DNA of 64,000 nucleotides from Herbaspirillum rubrisubalbicans (GTDB lineage Bacteria > Pseudomonadota > Gammaproteobacteria > Burkholderiales > Burkholderiaceae_D), in contig NZ_CP024996.1 in the NCBI RefSeq assembly GCF_003719195.1, positions 3,224,001 through 3,288,000 of the forward strand, read 5' to 3'. The position numbers were made by a program, and so were the translations under genes. The notes under the pieces were generated by a model that did not search any database, had not been told where the DNA came from, and saw nothing but the letters and a program-made list of their open reading frames with translations. Positions 34,691 to 43,769 of this stretch are shown here, in pieces. Within the stretch, counting starts at the first letter, position 1, and each line of letters starts with the position of its first letter.

Positions 34691-37600
34691 GTGACCCCAC
34701 CCGCCACCCAACGCATCGTCAAGGTCCGCCGCGACTACAACACCTGGGTCGCCAACGAGACACTGGAAGACTATGCCCTGCGCTATACACCACTGTCGTT
34801 TCGGCGCTGGTCGGAATTCCGCCTGGCCAATACCGCCCTGGGCGCCACCTCCTTCCTGGCGCTGGAAGCCATCAGTGGCGCCATCACCCTGAGCTATGGC
34901 TTCACCAATGCCTTCTGGGCCATCGTCTGCGTGGTGGTGCTGTTCTTTTTGACGGGGCTGCCGATCAGCTACTACGCCGCCCGCTACGGGGTGGACATGG
35001 ACCTGCTCACGCGCGGCGCCGGCTTCGGCTATATCGGCTCGACCATCACTTCGCTGATCTACGCCAGCTTCACCTTCATCTTCTTCGCGCTGGAAGCGGC
35101 CATCATGGCCCAGGCCATCGAGATCTACTTCGGCCTGCCGCTGGTGTATGGCTATGTGCTCTGTTCGCTCATCATCATCCCCATGGTGGCCTACGGCATC
35201 ACCCTCATCAACCGCCTGCAGATGTGGACCCAGCCGCTGTGGCTGGTGCTGCTGGTGCTGCCCTACGTGTGCGTGCTGTACAAGGAGCCCGAGGCCCTGT
35301 CGAACCTGTTGAGCTTCGCCGGCCGCGCCGAGGAAGGTAGTTCCTTCAACCTGACCCTGTTCGGTGCGGCGGCCACGGTGGCCTTTTCGCTCATTGCGCA
35401 AGTGGGTGAACAGGTGGACTTCCTGCGCTTCCTGCCGCAGAAGACCAGCGCCAATCGTGGTCGCTGGTGGGGCGCGCTACTGTTGGCCGGCCCTGGCTGG
35501 ATTCTGCTGGGTGGCGCCAAGATGCTGGGCGGCACCTTGCTGGCCTTCCTCGCCATCCAGCATGAAGTGCCCATGGCACGCGCGGTGGAACCGACCCAGA
35601 TGTACCTGATCGGTTACCAGTACGTGTTCGGCAATCCGGCCCTGGCGCTGGGTGCGGTGGTGCTGTTCGTGGTGGTGTCGCAGATCAAGATCAATGTCAC
35701 CAATGCCTATGCCGGCTCGCTGGCCTGGTCCAATTTCTTTGCGCGTCTCACGCACAGCCATCCGGGGCGGGTGGTGTGGCTGGTCTTCAATGTGTTGATC
35801 GCCGTGCTGCTGATGGAACTGGGCGTGTTCAATGCACTGGAGCACGTGCTGGCGCTCTATAGCCTGGTGGCAATCTCGTGGATCGGTGCGGTAGTGGCCG
35901 ACCTGGTCATCAACAAGCCGCTGCGCTTAAGCCCTGCCCATATCGAATTCAAGCGCGCCCACCTGTATGACGTCAACCCGGTGGGCGTGGGCTCGATGAC
36001 CATCGCCACCCTGCTCTCTACGCTGGCCATGTCGGGTGTACTGGGCAAGACGGTGGCGGCGATGGCGCCCTTCATCGCGCTGGGCACGGCACTGGTGAGC
36101 GCGCCCCTGATTGCCGTGGCCACCGGCAGCCGTTACTACATCGCACGGCGCGACACCCTGTCCGAGCAGAGCTATCGCCCCTACACCCCCGGCCAGGCGC
36201 ACTCGGTGCTGGATTGCGTGATCTGCGGCAATGCCTTCGAAACCCCGGACATGGCGCATTGCCCGGCCTACCAGGGCGCGATATGTTCGCTGTGCTGTTC
36301 GCTCGATGCACGCTGCAAGGACCGCTGCAAGACCCCACGCGCACGACTGCCCAACCAGATCCTGCACACCCTGCGTCAACTGATCCCGGCCCGCTTTACG
36401 CTCAAGCTAAATACACGCATCGGGCATTACCTCGCCGTCTTCGGCTTGCTGGCGGGTGGGCTGGCCATCGTGTTGTGGATGCTGTATTTCCAACAGATGG
36501 CCGATCTTTCGGGACTGACGCTGTCAGCCCCGGACTCGCTGCGGGGCGTCTTCATCAAGCTGTTCTGCCTGTTGCTGGTGGTGGTGGGCGTGGGGGCCTG
36601 GTGGTTGGTATTGACCAACGAAAGCCGCGCCGTAGCGCAGGAAGAATCGGAGCGCCAGACCAACCTGCTGCTGCAGGAAATCGAAGCCCACAAGCAGACC
36701 GACGCCGAACTGCAGCGCGCCAAGGAAGCCGCCGAATCGGCCAATCTGGCCAAGAGCCGCTTCGTGGCCGGCATGAGCCATGAACTGCGCACACCCTTGA
36801 ACAGCATCCTCGGCTACGCCCAGATCCTGCACGTGGATGCCACCATCCCGCCGGCCCGCAAGGAAGCCATCGCCATCATCCGCCGCAGTGGCGAACACCT
36901 GTTGAGCCTGATCGACGGCTTGCTCGACATCGCCAAGATCGAGGCCGGCAAGATGCGCCTGGCTTCCGACGAACTGGCGCTGGAAGCTTTCCTGGAGCAG
37001 ATCGTGGGCATGTTCGCGCCGCAGGCTGAACAAAAGGGCTTGCAGTTCCGCTTCGAAAAAACCGGGCGCCTGCCGCAGATCGTCCATGCCGACCAGAAGC
37101 GGTTGCGCCAGATCCTCATCAACCTGCTGGGCAATGCGGTCAAGTTCACCGACCGTGGTGGCGTCACACTCAAGCTGCGCTATGCCCGCGAGATCGCCTA
37201 CTTCGACGTCATCGACACCGGCATCGGCATTGCCGAGGACGACCTGGAACGCATCTTCCTGCCCTTCGAACGCAGCAGCGCCGCCAATCTGCGCGAAGAC
37301 ATCGGCACCGGCCTGGGCCTGGCCATCAGCCGTATGCTGGTGCACATCATGGGTGGCGAACTAGGCGTGCAAAGCCAGGTCGGCCAGGGCAGCAGCTTCC
37401 ACCTGAAGATCTACCTGCCCGAAGTCCACGTCCCGCGCCCGCGCATTCCGCTCGAAGATCAGATGTCTGGTTACCTGGGCCGTTCGCGCCACATCCTGGT
37501 GGTGGACGACCAGGCCTCGCAGCGCCGCCTGCTGCAGGACATGCTGCTGCCGCTGGGCTTTACCGTCAGCCAGGCCGACAGTGGCCTGGCCTGCATGGAG

Positions 37601-38113
37601 CGGCTGGCGCATGAAGTGCCGGACCTGGTGCTGCTGGACATCGCCATGCCGCAGATGGATGGCTGGACGGTGGCGCGCGCCATCCGCGCCCGTGGCCTGA
37701 CGCAATTGCCCATCCTGCTGGTCTCGGCCAATGCCTTCGAAAACCTGCACGAGCGCAACGAGCCGCCGCTGGTCAATGACTTCGTGGTCAAGCCGGTGTC
37801 CTATAACGAACTGCTAGGCAAGATCCGGCAGCATCTGCAACTGGACTGGGTGGCCACACCGGCCGCGCCAGCGGTGGTGTCGCAGTCGCTGATGCTGGTG
37901 CCCACGCAAGACAAGCTCGCCGCCCTGCTGGAGCTGGGCCACATCGGCTACGCCAAGGAAATCCTGCGCCAGCTCGATGCTCTGGAAAGTGGCAATCCGG
38001 CCTACCTGCCCTTCACCACCGAACTGCGGCTACTGGTCAAGCAATTCCGATTGAATGAATACGTCACCCGTATCAAGGAGCTGATCCGACATGATCTCAA
38101 CGACGTTCGATAG
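34691..38113 (+). CDS. NCS1-permease-fused hybrid sensor histidine kinase
   Basis: 1140-residue inner-membrane sensor. Residues about 20-485 form an NCS1-type (cytosine/purine/allantoin permease family) transporter domain, with blocks such as FTNAFWAIVC, DMDLLTRGAGFGYIGSTI and QIKINVTNAYAGSLAW. Residues 509-546 hold eight cysteines (CxxC-x11-C-x7-CxxCC-x5-CxxxC), a likely metal site. Two more helices follow (about 578-600 and 621-642), then a coiled coil, the HisKA box MSHELRTPLNSILGYA (H697), ATPase blocks NLLGNAVKFT and DTGIGI...GTGLGL, and a receiver domain (VVDD 937-940, phospho-acceptor D983, K1034). A helical tail ends the protein. GTG start at 34691 with only a weak ribosome-binding site. 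It overlaps the response-regulator gene by 23 bp and diverges from urtA. Probable role: sensing an amide or urea-like ligand through the transporter domain. Confidence 0.88.
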   Translation: MTPPATQRIVKVRRDYNTWVANETLEDYALRYTPLSFRRWSEFRLANTALGATSFLALEAISGAITLSYGFTNAFWAIVCVVVLFFLTGLPISYYAARYGVDMDLLTRGAGFGYIGSTITSLIYASFTFIFFALEAAIMAQAIEIYFGLPLVYGYVLCSLIIIPMVAYGITLINRLQMWTQPLWLVLLVLPYVCVLYKEPEALSNLLSFAGRAEEGSSFNLTLFGAAATVAFSLIAQVGEQVDFLRFLPQKTSANRGRWWGALLLAGPGWILLGGAKMLGGTLLAFLAIQHEVPMARAVEPTQMYLIGYQYVFGNPALALGAVVLFVVVSQIKINVTNAYAGSLAWSNFFARLTHSHPGRVVWLVFNVLIAVLLMELGVFNALEHVLALYSLVAISWIGAVVADLVINKPLRLSPAHIEFKRAHLYDVNPVGVGSMTIATLLSTLAMSGVLGKTVAAMAPFIALGTALVSAPLIAVATGSRYYIARRDTLSEQSYRPYTPGQAHSVLDCVICGNAFETPDMAHCPAYQGAICSLCCSLDARCKDRCKTPRARLPNQILHTLRQLIPARFTLKLNTRIGHYLAVFGLLAGGLAIVLWMLYFQQMADLSGLTLSAPDSLRGVFIKLFCLLLVVVGVGAWWLVLTNESRAVAQEESERQTNLLLQEIEAHKQTDAELQRAKEAAESANLAKSRFVAGMSHELRTPLNSILGYAQILHVDATIPPARKEAIAIIRRSGEHLLSLIDGLLDIAKIEAGKMRLASDELALEAFLEQIVGMFAPQAEQKGLQFRFEKTGRLPQIVHADQKRLRQILINLLGNAVKFTDRGGVTLKLRYAREIAYFDVIDTGIGIAEDDLERIFLPFERSSAANLREDIGTGLGLAISRMLVHIMGGELGVQSQVGQGSSFHLKIYLPEVHVPRPRIPLEDQMSGYLGRSRHILVVDDQASQRRLLQDMLLPLGFTVSQADSGLACMERLAHEVPDLVLLDIAMPQMDGWTVARAIRARGLTQLPILLVSANAFENLHERNEPPLVNDFVVKPVSYNELLGKIRQHLQLDWVATPAAPAVVSQSLMLVPTQDKLAALLELGHIGYAKEILRQLDALESGNPAYLPFTTELRLLVKQFRLNEYVTRIKELIRHDLNDVR

Positions 38114-39077
38114 ACACGTGGTCCTGATCGTCGATGACATGCCCGATAACTTGGCCATGTTGTCCGACGCACTGGATGAAAGCGGCCATATCGTTCTGGT
38201 CGCCACCGACGGCCAGGCGGCCCTGGAACGGCTGGACCACATCACGCCCGACCTGATCCTGCTGGACGCCATGATGCCCGGCATCGACGGCTTCGAGACC
38301 TGCCGCCGCATCAAGCAGGTCAAGCGCGTGGCGCATGTGCCGGTGGTGTTCATGACCGGCCTGTCGGAGACCGAGCATGTGGTGCGGGGCTTCGAGGTCG
38401 GCGGCATCGATTACGTGACCAAGCCGATCCGACCACAGGAAGTGGTAGCCCGCATCGGCGCCCACATCCGCACTGCGCGCCTGATGACGCAGACGCGCGG
38501 CGTGCTGGAACATGCGGCCCATGCAGTGATCGTGCTGGGCGGCAATGGCCTGCCGATGTGGCAGACCAGCAAGGCATCGCAATGGCTGGAAAAATATTAC
38601 GGCCCGGCCGCACCCACCAGCCACAAGCTGCCCGCGCCCTTGCAGGTCTGGCTCAACGAACAGCTGGTGCGCCAACGCCAGGGCGGGAGCCTGGACCATG
38701 TGCCGCCGCTGATCGTGCGGCACCAGCAGGATGCCTTGCACATCACCCTGTCCGGCCCCGGCCAGGGCCATGGCGTGAGCCTCGTGCTGGAAGAAAAGAC
38801 CGCGAGCGCCGCCCTGCGTACCGACGAAGGCATGAGCCTGCCGCCCACGCTGGAAAGCTGCCGCCTCACCCCGCGCGAGAACGACGTACTGCTATGGCTG
38901 GGCAAGGGCAAGACCAACCGCGACATCGCCGAGATCCTCGGCATGAGCCCGCGCACGGTCAACAAGCACCTGGAACACATCTTCGTGAAGCTGGGTGTGG
39001 AGACACGCTCGGCTGCAGCGGTGCTGGCCAGCGCAATGGCGAGCGCACCGGCCAGCGGCAGCCAGTTGCTGCAATAA
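38091..39077 (+). CDS. LuxR-type response regulator
   Basis: 328 residues. The N-terminal receiver domain (about 8-125) has VLIVDDMPDNL, phospho-acceptor Asp in LILLDAMMPGIDGF and the conserved Lys in DYVTKPIRP. A linker of about 120 residues with a weak PAS-like look follows, then a C-terminal LuxR helix-turn-helix (LTPRENDVLLWLGKGKTNRD, then RTVNKHLEHIFVKLGV). It starts inside the kinase gene (23-bp overlap), so the two are made together. It is the best candidate to bind the TACGT...ACGTA repeats upstream of urtA and of the kinase. Confidence 0.93.
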   Translation: MISTTFDRHVVLIVDDMPDNLAMLSDALDESGHIVLVATDGQAALERLDHITPDLILLDAMMPGIDGFETCRRIKQVKRVAHVPVVFMTGLSETEHVVRGFEVGGIDYVTKPIRPQEVVARIGAHIRTARLMTQTRGVLEHAAHAVIVLGGNGLPMWQTSKASQWLEKYYGPAAPTSHKLPAPLQVWLNEQLVRQRQGGSLDHVPPLIVRHQQDALHITLSGPGQGHGVSLVLEEKTASAALRTDEGMSLPPTLESCRLTPRENDVLLWLGKGKTNRDIAEILGMSPRTVNKHLEHIFVKLGVETRSAAAVLASAMASAPASGSQLLQ

Positions 39078-39103
39078 CGCACCTCTGCGACTGATGCAGG
39101 TTC

Positions 39104-39125
39104 AGGGCGGCACCTTGGCCGCCCT
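39104..39125. terminator. Terminator between response regulator and efflux operon
   Basis: Perfect 8-bp stem AGGGCGGC-ACCTTG-GCCGCCCT between two convergent stops. No T-tract, so it may act with Rho or mainly as a 3'-end stabiliser. Confidence 0.55.
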
Positions 39126-39129
39126 GCCA

Positions 39130-40632
39130 TCAATTGGCCGGTGTCTTGTCGGCCTGATGGGCTGCGGAAGAAGCCTCACCGTCATCGGCATGCCAACCGC
39201 CTCCCAGGGCGACGATCAATTGCACGCTGGTGGTCAACTGCGTGCCCTTGAGTTCCCACAGGCTTTGCTGTGCGGAGAGGCTGGTGGCCTCGGTGGTGGC
39301 CACGTCCAGGTAGTTGATCTTGCCGGCCTCGTATTGATCGCGGGTCACCCGGGCCGACACGATGGCCGCATCCGTGGCCGCCTGCTGGGCCTGTATTTCG
39401 GACTCCATGATGCGCATCTTGGCCAGATAATCTTCCACCTGCCCCAGGGCCGTCAGCACCGTCTGGCGATAGCTGGCCACGGCCGCATCGTAGCTAGCGC
39501 GGGCTTGCTCAACCTGGGCCTTGATGGAACCGCCATCAAAGAGCGTCTGGCTGAACGAGGGACCGAGCGACCAGAAGCGATACGGCGCCGTGAAGAGCTT
39601 GCTGGCGCTGCTGTTCTGGAAGCCGGCACTGGCCGAGAGCGTCAGGTCAGGATAATAGGCGGCGATGGCCACCCCGATGGCTGCATTGGCCTTGGCCATG
39701 CTGCGTTCGGATGAGGCGATGTCGGGGCGCCGCTCCAGCAGCGTGGAGGCCAGCCCCACGGGCGTGACCGGCACCTGCATCGGGCCGCCGATAACGGCCG
39801 GCAGCGAAAACGCCGCCGGCGCCTTGCCCAGCAGGATCGCGATGGCGTGCTCGTACTGCGCACGCTGCCAGGCCAGATCATGCATGGAGGCCTTGGCCGA
39901 CTCCAGCTGGTTGCGTGCCTGCGCCACGTCCGCGCGCGAGGACTGGGCCTCGGTGTACTGGTTCTCGACGATGCTGGCATAGCGGGTATAGGCCGCCACC
40001 GTTTTTTCATACAGGGCGATGCGCTCATCCAGAATGCGCAGCGAGAAGTAATCCTGCGCCAGACTGGATTGCGCGCTCAGCAATGCATTGGCCAGATCGG
40101 CCTGGCTGGCCTGGGCGCTGGCCACGTCTTCTTCACGGGTGCGGCGCAGCTTGCCCCACAGATCCAACTCCCAGCTCAGGCTGCCCGAGGCCGAGACCTC
40201 ATTGCTCACGCCGCTACGGGTAGTGCTGGCGGTGCTGGTAGTGGTCTTGCTGCTCGTGGTGCCAGACGCATTGCCGCTGCGCGTGCCGCTGGCCGTGGCC
40301 GTGACGGTGGGAAAGAAGCTGGCATCGGCCTGGCGCACGACCGCCTGGGCCTGGGCATACTGGGCCGCGTATTGCGCCACGTTCTGGTTGGAAATCTCCA
40401 CCTGGCGCATCAGGGCATCGAGCTGTTCGTCCCCGAAGGCTTGCCACCAGGCGCGACGCGGCTGGTCATCGGACGGTGCAGCCTGTTTCCAGCCGGTGGC
40501 CTCCTTGTAGGCGATGGGCATATCCACGGTGGGACGATGATAGTCTGGACCCACGGCGCAACCGGCCAGCAGCGTAAGCAAGCAAGCCATGGCCATGGGA
40601 CGCAGGCGCAGTGATGGAGTCAAAGAAGGCAT
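39130..40632 (-). CDS. Outer-membrane efflux lipoprotein, OprM/NodT family
   Basis: 500 residues. The lipobox LLAGCAVGPDYHRP marks a lipoprotein signal cleaved before Cys. Two OEP repeats follow (SWELDLWGKLRRTREEDVAS and SLGPSFSQTLFDGGSIKAQV). It forms the trimeric channel for the RND pumps upstream. The ATG at 40632 (MPSLTPSLRL) is 5 bp after the second pump's stop. Order and type match OpmB of the MuxABC-OpmB system. Confidence 0.93.
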   Translation of the reverse strand: MPSLTPSLRLRPMAMACLLTLLAGCAVGPDYHRPTVDMPIAYKEATGWKQAAPSDDQPRRAWWQAFGDEQLDALMRQVEISNQNVAQYAAQYAQAQAVVRQADASFFPTVTATASGTRSGNASGTTSSKTTTSTASTTRSGVSNEVSASGSLSWELDLWGKLRRTREEDVASAQASQADLANALLSAQSSLAQDYFSLRILDERIALYEKTVAAYTRYASIVENQYTEAQSSRADVAQARNQLESAKASMHDLAWQRAQYEHAIAILLGKAPAAFSLPAVIGGPMQVPVTPVGLASTLLERRPDIASSERSMAKANAAIGVAIAAYYPDLTLSASAGFQNSSASKLFTAPYRFWSLGPSFSQTLFDGGSIKAQVEQARASYDAAVASYRQTVLTALGQVEDYLAKMRIMESEIQAQQAATDAAIVSARVTRDQYEAGKINYLDVATTEATSLSAQQSLWELKGTQLTTSVQLIVALGGGWHADDGEASSAAHQADKTPAN

Positions 40633-40637
40633 AGTGA

Positions 40638-43600
40638 TCAATTCTCGCTTGCAGGGACGGACGAACGCGGCCGGCGACGGCGCCATAAGCGCTTGGCCGC
40701 GCTGCCCATGCGGTCCATGTAGACATAGACCACGGGCGTGGTATAGAGGGTCAGAAGCTGGCTCAGGGCCAGGCCGCCGCAGATGGTCAGGCCCAGCGGA
40801 CGGCGCAGCGCGGCGTCGCCACCGGTTTGCAACACCATCGGCAAGGCCCCGAAGAAGGCCGCCATGGTGGTCATCAGGATAGGACGCAGACGCATGCGGC
40901 AGGCTTCCAAGATGGCGCGCTCCGCTGCCCAGTCGTGCTGGCGCTCGACGTGCAGAGCGAAGTCCACCATCAGGATGGCGTTCTTCTTGACGATGCCAAT
41001 CAGGAGCAGCACGCCGATCAATGCAATCACCGTAAATTGCGTATGGGTCGCCAACAGCAGCAGCAACGCGCCCACGCCGGCCGAGGGCAAAGTGGAGAGG
41101 ATCGTGATGGGATGGATCCAGCTCTCGTAGAGCATCCCCAGCACGATATAGACCGCCAGCAGCGCCGCCAGGATCAGCCAGGGCATGGCGCTGGCCATGG
41201 CCACGAAGGCTTGCGCCGTGCCTTGCATGCCGCCATGGATGCTACCGGGCAGGCCCAGGCTGATGACGGCCGCATCGATGGCCGCCTTGGCCTGTTGCAG
41301 AGAAACGCCATCGGCCAGGTTGAAGGCGATGGTGGTAGTGGCGCTCTGGTTCTGGTGCGCCACCGCCAGCGGCGCACTGGCGCTTTGCAGGCGTGCGAAG
41401 GCCGACAGCGGCACCGCGTTGCCGGCGCTATTGAGCACGAACAACTGCTTCAGTACCTCGGGATCCTGGGTGTATTGGGGCGCCAAGCCAAGAATGGTGT
41501 AGTACTGGTTCAGCGCCTGGTATTGCGTGGCGACCTGGCGCTGGCTGAAAGCATTATTGAGAAAATCATCAATGTTCGTCATTTCCAGCCCCAGCCGGCG
41601 CGCCGCGATGCGGTCGATCACCAGCTTGACGGCCTGGCCGCCGCTTTGCGCATCGGTGTCCACGCTGGTCAGTTCCGGCAGCTTACGCAGCACCGCATAG
41701 ACTTTCGGCGACCACTCCCGCAGCGTATCCAGCGAATCCGATTGCAGGCTGTACTGGTAGGTGGCATTGGCGCTGCGTCCGCCCATGCGCAGATCCTGCC
41801 CGGCCATCAGGAACAGTGAAGCACCTGGCACACCGCTGGCCTTGCGCGTGAGGCGGTTGGCGATCTCGGTGGCGGTGGATTTGCGCTGGCTGCTGTCCTT
41901 GAGGCTGACGAAGAAATTGGCCGTATTGCGCGAACCAAACGCCCCGCCCCCGGTGGAGGCCATGACCGAAGCCACGTCCGGGTCGCTCTGGATCAAGCGG
42001 CTGAAGGCCAGCAACTGCGGATGCACCGACTGGAAGGACGCGGCCTGGTCGGCCCGCATCTGGCCCATCAGCATGCCGGTATCCTGGTCAGGGAAGAAGC
42101 CCTTTTGCACGGCGGTGAAGAGAAACAGATTCAATGCCACCGTCAGCACCAGGCTCAGCAAGGTCAGGCGCTTGTGGCGCATGACCCATTCCAGGCTGCT
42201 GGCATAGCCATCTGATACGGCATTGAGGACGCGCTCGATGGCCCGATAAAATACATTGGGCTGCACCGGTGCGCCCGACGCATCATGCTTGTGCGCGCGC
42301 AGCAGGCGCGAGCACAGCATCGGCGTCAGGGTCAGCGAGACGATCATCGACAGAACCAGCGACACCGACAGGGTGACGGCGAACTCGCGGAACAGGCGGC
42401 CCACGATGCTGCCCATGAGCAGGATAGGCAGAAACACCGCAATGAGCGAAGCCGTCATCGACAGCACCGTAAAACCGACTTCCTTGCTGCCATCCAACGC
42501 CGCCTTCAGCGGCGGCGCACCCTCTTCCAGATGGCGGCTGATGTTTTCCAGCACCACGACGGCATCATCCACCACGAAGCCGGTGGCGATGATCAGCGCC
42601 ATCAACGACAGGGTATCCAGGCTGTATCCAAGCAGATACATGGCCGCACAGGTGCCGATGAGCGAAATCGGCAAGGCCACCGCAGGAATGAGCACCGCCC
42701 GTGCATTGCGCAGGAACAGGAAGACCACGGCAATGACCAGCAGCGTCGAGATCAGCAAGGTCAGTTCGGTTTCGCGCAGGGAGCCGCGGATCGAGGGCGA
42801 GCGGTCCATCGCCAGACTGAGCTGCACTTCCTTGGGCAGCATCTTCTGCATGATCGGCAGCTGCGCCTTGATGGCATCGATGGTGGCCAACATGTTGGCA
42901 CCGGAGGAGCGCGTAATACCCATCATCACCGAAGGCGAGTCGTTGAAGTAGCCCGCCACGTACTGGTCCTGCACCGAGTCATAGACCCGGGCCACGTCGG
43001 AGAGTTTGACCGCAGCGCCGTTCTGGTAGCTCACCACCAGGTTGGTGTAGTCGCTGGCCTTGGTCAGTTGGCCGTTGGCATCCACCCACCAGTGCAGGCC
43101 CTCGCCTTGCAGTTCGCCCTTGGGCAGGTTGGTGGTCGCATTGGCCACGACCTGGCGCACCGTATCCAGCGAAATCCCGTAGTGGCTCAGCTGTTGCGGC
43201 TGCAATTCAATGCGCACCGCAGGCAAAGCGCTACCCATGAGCGAGACCTGCCCTACCCCCTGCACCTGGGCAATGGTCTGCTGCAATTTGCTGGAGGCCA
43301 GGTCGTAGAGCTTGCCCTTGTCCACCGTCTTGGAAGTCAAGGCCAGCAGCAGGATGGGCGCATCGGCCGGATTGGCCTTGCGGTAGGTGGGCAAGGTCTT
43401 CAAGCTGCTGGGCAGAAGGCTGCGCGCCGCATTGATGGCAGCCTGCACATCGCGGGCAGCACCATCGATATCGCGCTCCAGGTCGAACTGGACGATCACG
43501 TTGGTAGAGCCCTGCGAACTGCTGGAGGTCATTTCGGTGATACCGGCGATCTGCCCCATGGCCCGCTCCAGCGGCGCGGCAATGGTCGCGGCCATGGTTT

Positions 43601-43769
43601 CCGGGCTGGCGCCGGCCAGGCTGGCGGTGACCATGATGGTCGGAAAATCCACCTGCGGCAACGGTGCCACCGGCAGCATCCGGTACGCCAGCGCGCCCAG
43701 CAAGGTCAGCGCCAGGCTCAGCAGCAGCGTGGCAACCGGGCGCAGGATGAAAGGACGCGACAGGTTCAT
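40638..43769 (-). CDS. mdtC: RND efflux pump subunit, MdtC/MuxC-like
   Basis: 1043-residue inner-membrane proton-driven pump with 12 helices and two large periplasmic loops. Visible blocks are [34 protein letters not shown] (helix 4 with the paired aspartates), [11 protein letters not shown] and [20 protein letters not shown]. MdtB/MdtC-type pumps work as a heteromultimer, fitting the partner gene next door. Its start overlaps the mdtB stop by 4 bp. Confidence 0.94.
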   Translation of the reverse strand: MNLSRPFILRPVATLLLSLALTLLGALAYRMLPVAPLPQVDFPTIMVTASLAGASPETMAATIAAPLERAMGQIAGITEMTSSSSQGSTNVIVQFDLERDIDGAARDVQAAINAARSLLPSSLKTLPTYRKANPADAPILLLALTSKTVDKGKLYDLASSKLQQTIAQVQGVGQVSLMGSALPAVRIELQPQQLSHYGISLDTVRQVVANATTNLPKGELQGEGLHWWVDANGQLTKASDYTNLVVSYQNGAAVKLSDVARVYDSVQDQYVAGYFNDSPSVMMGITRSSGANMLATIDAIKAQLPIMQKMLPKEVQLSLAMDRSPSIRGSLRETELTLLISTLLVIAVVFLFLRNARAVLIPAVALPISLIGTCAAMYLLGYSLDTLSLMALIIATGFVVDDAVVVLENISRHLEEGAPPLKAALDGSKEVGFTVLSMTASLIAVFLPILLMGSIVGRLFREFAVTLSVSLVLSMIVSLTLTPMLCSRLLRAHKHDASGAPVQPNVFYRAIERVLNAVSDGYASSLEWVMRHKRLTLLSLVLTVALNLFLFTAVQKGFFPDQDTGMLMGQMRADQAASFQSVHPQLLAFSRLIQSDPDVASVMASTGGGAFGSRNTANFFVSLKDSSQRKSTATEIANRLTRKASGVPGASLFLMAGQDLRMGGRSANATYQYSLQSDSLDTLREWSPKVYAVLRKLPELTSVDTDAQSGGQAVKLVIDRIAARRLGLEMTNIDDFLNNAFSQRQVATQYQALNQYYTILGLAPQYTQDPEVLKQLFVLNSAGNAVPLSAFARLQSASAPLAVAHQNQSATTTIAFNLADGVSLQQAKAAIDAAVISLGLPGSIHGGMQGTAQAFVAMASAMPWLILAALLAVYIVLGMLYESWIHPITILSTLPSAGVGALLLLLATHTQFTVIALIGVLLLIGIVKKNAILMVDFALHVERQHDWAAERAILEACRMRLRPILMTTMAAFFGALPMVLQTGGDAALRRPLGLTICGGLALSQLLTLYTTPVVYVYMDRMGSAAKRLWRRRRPRSSVPASEN

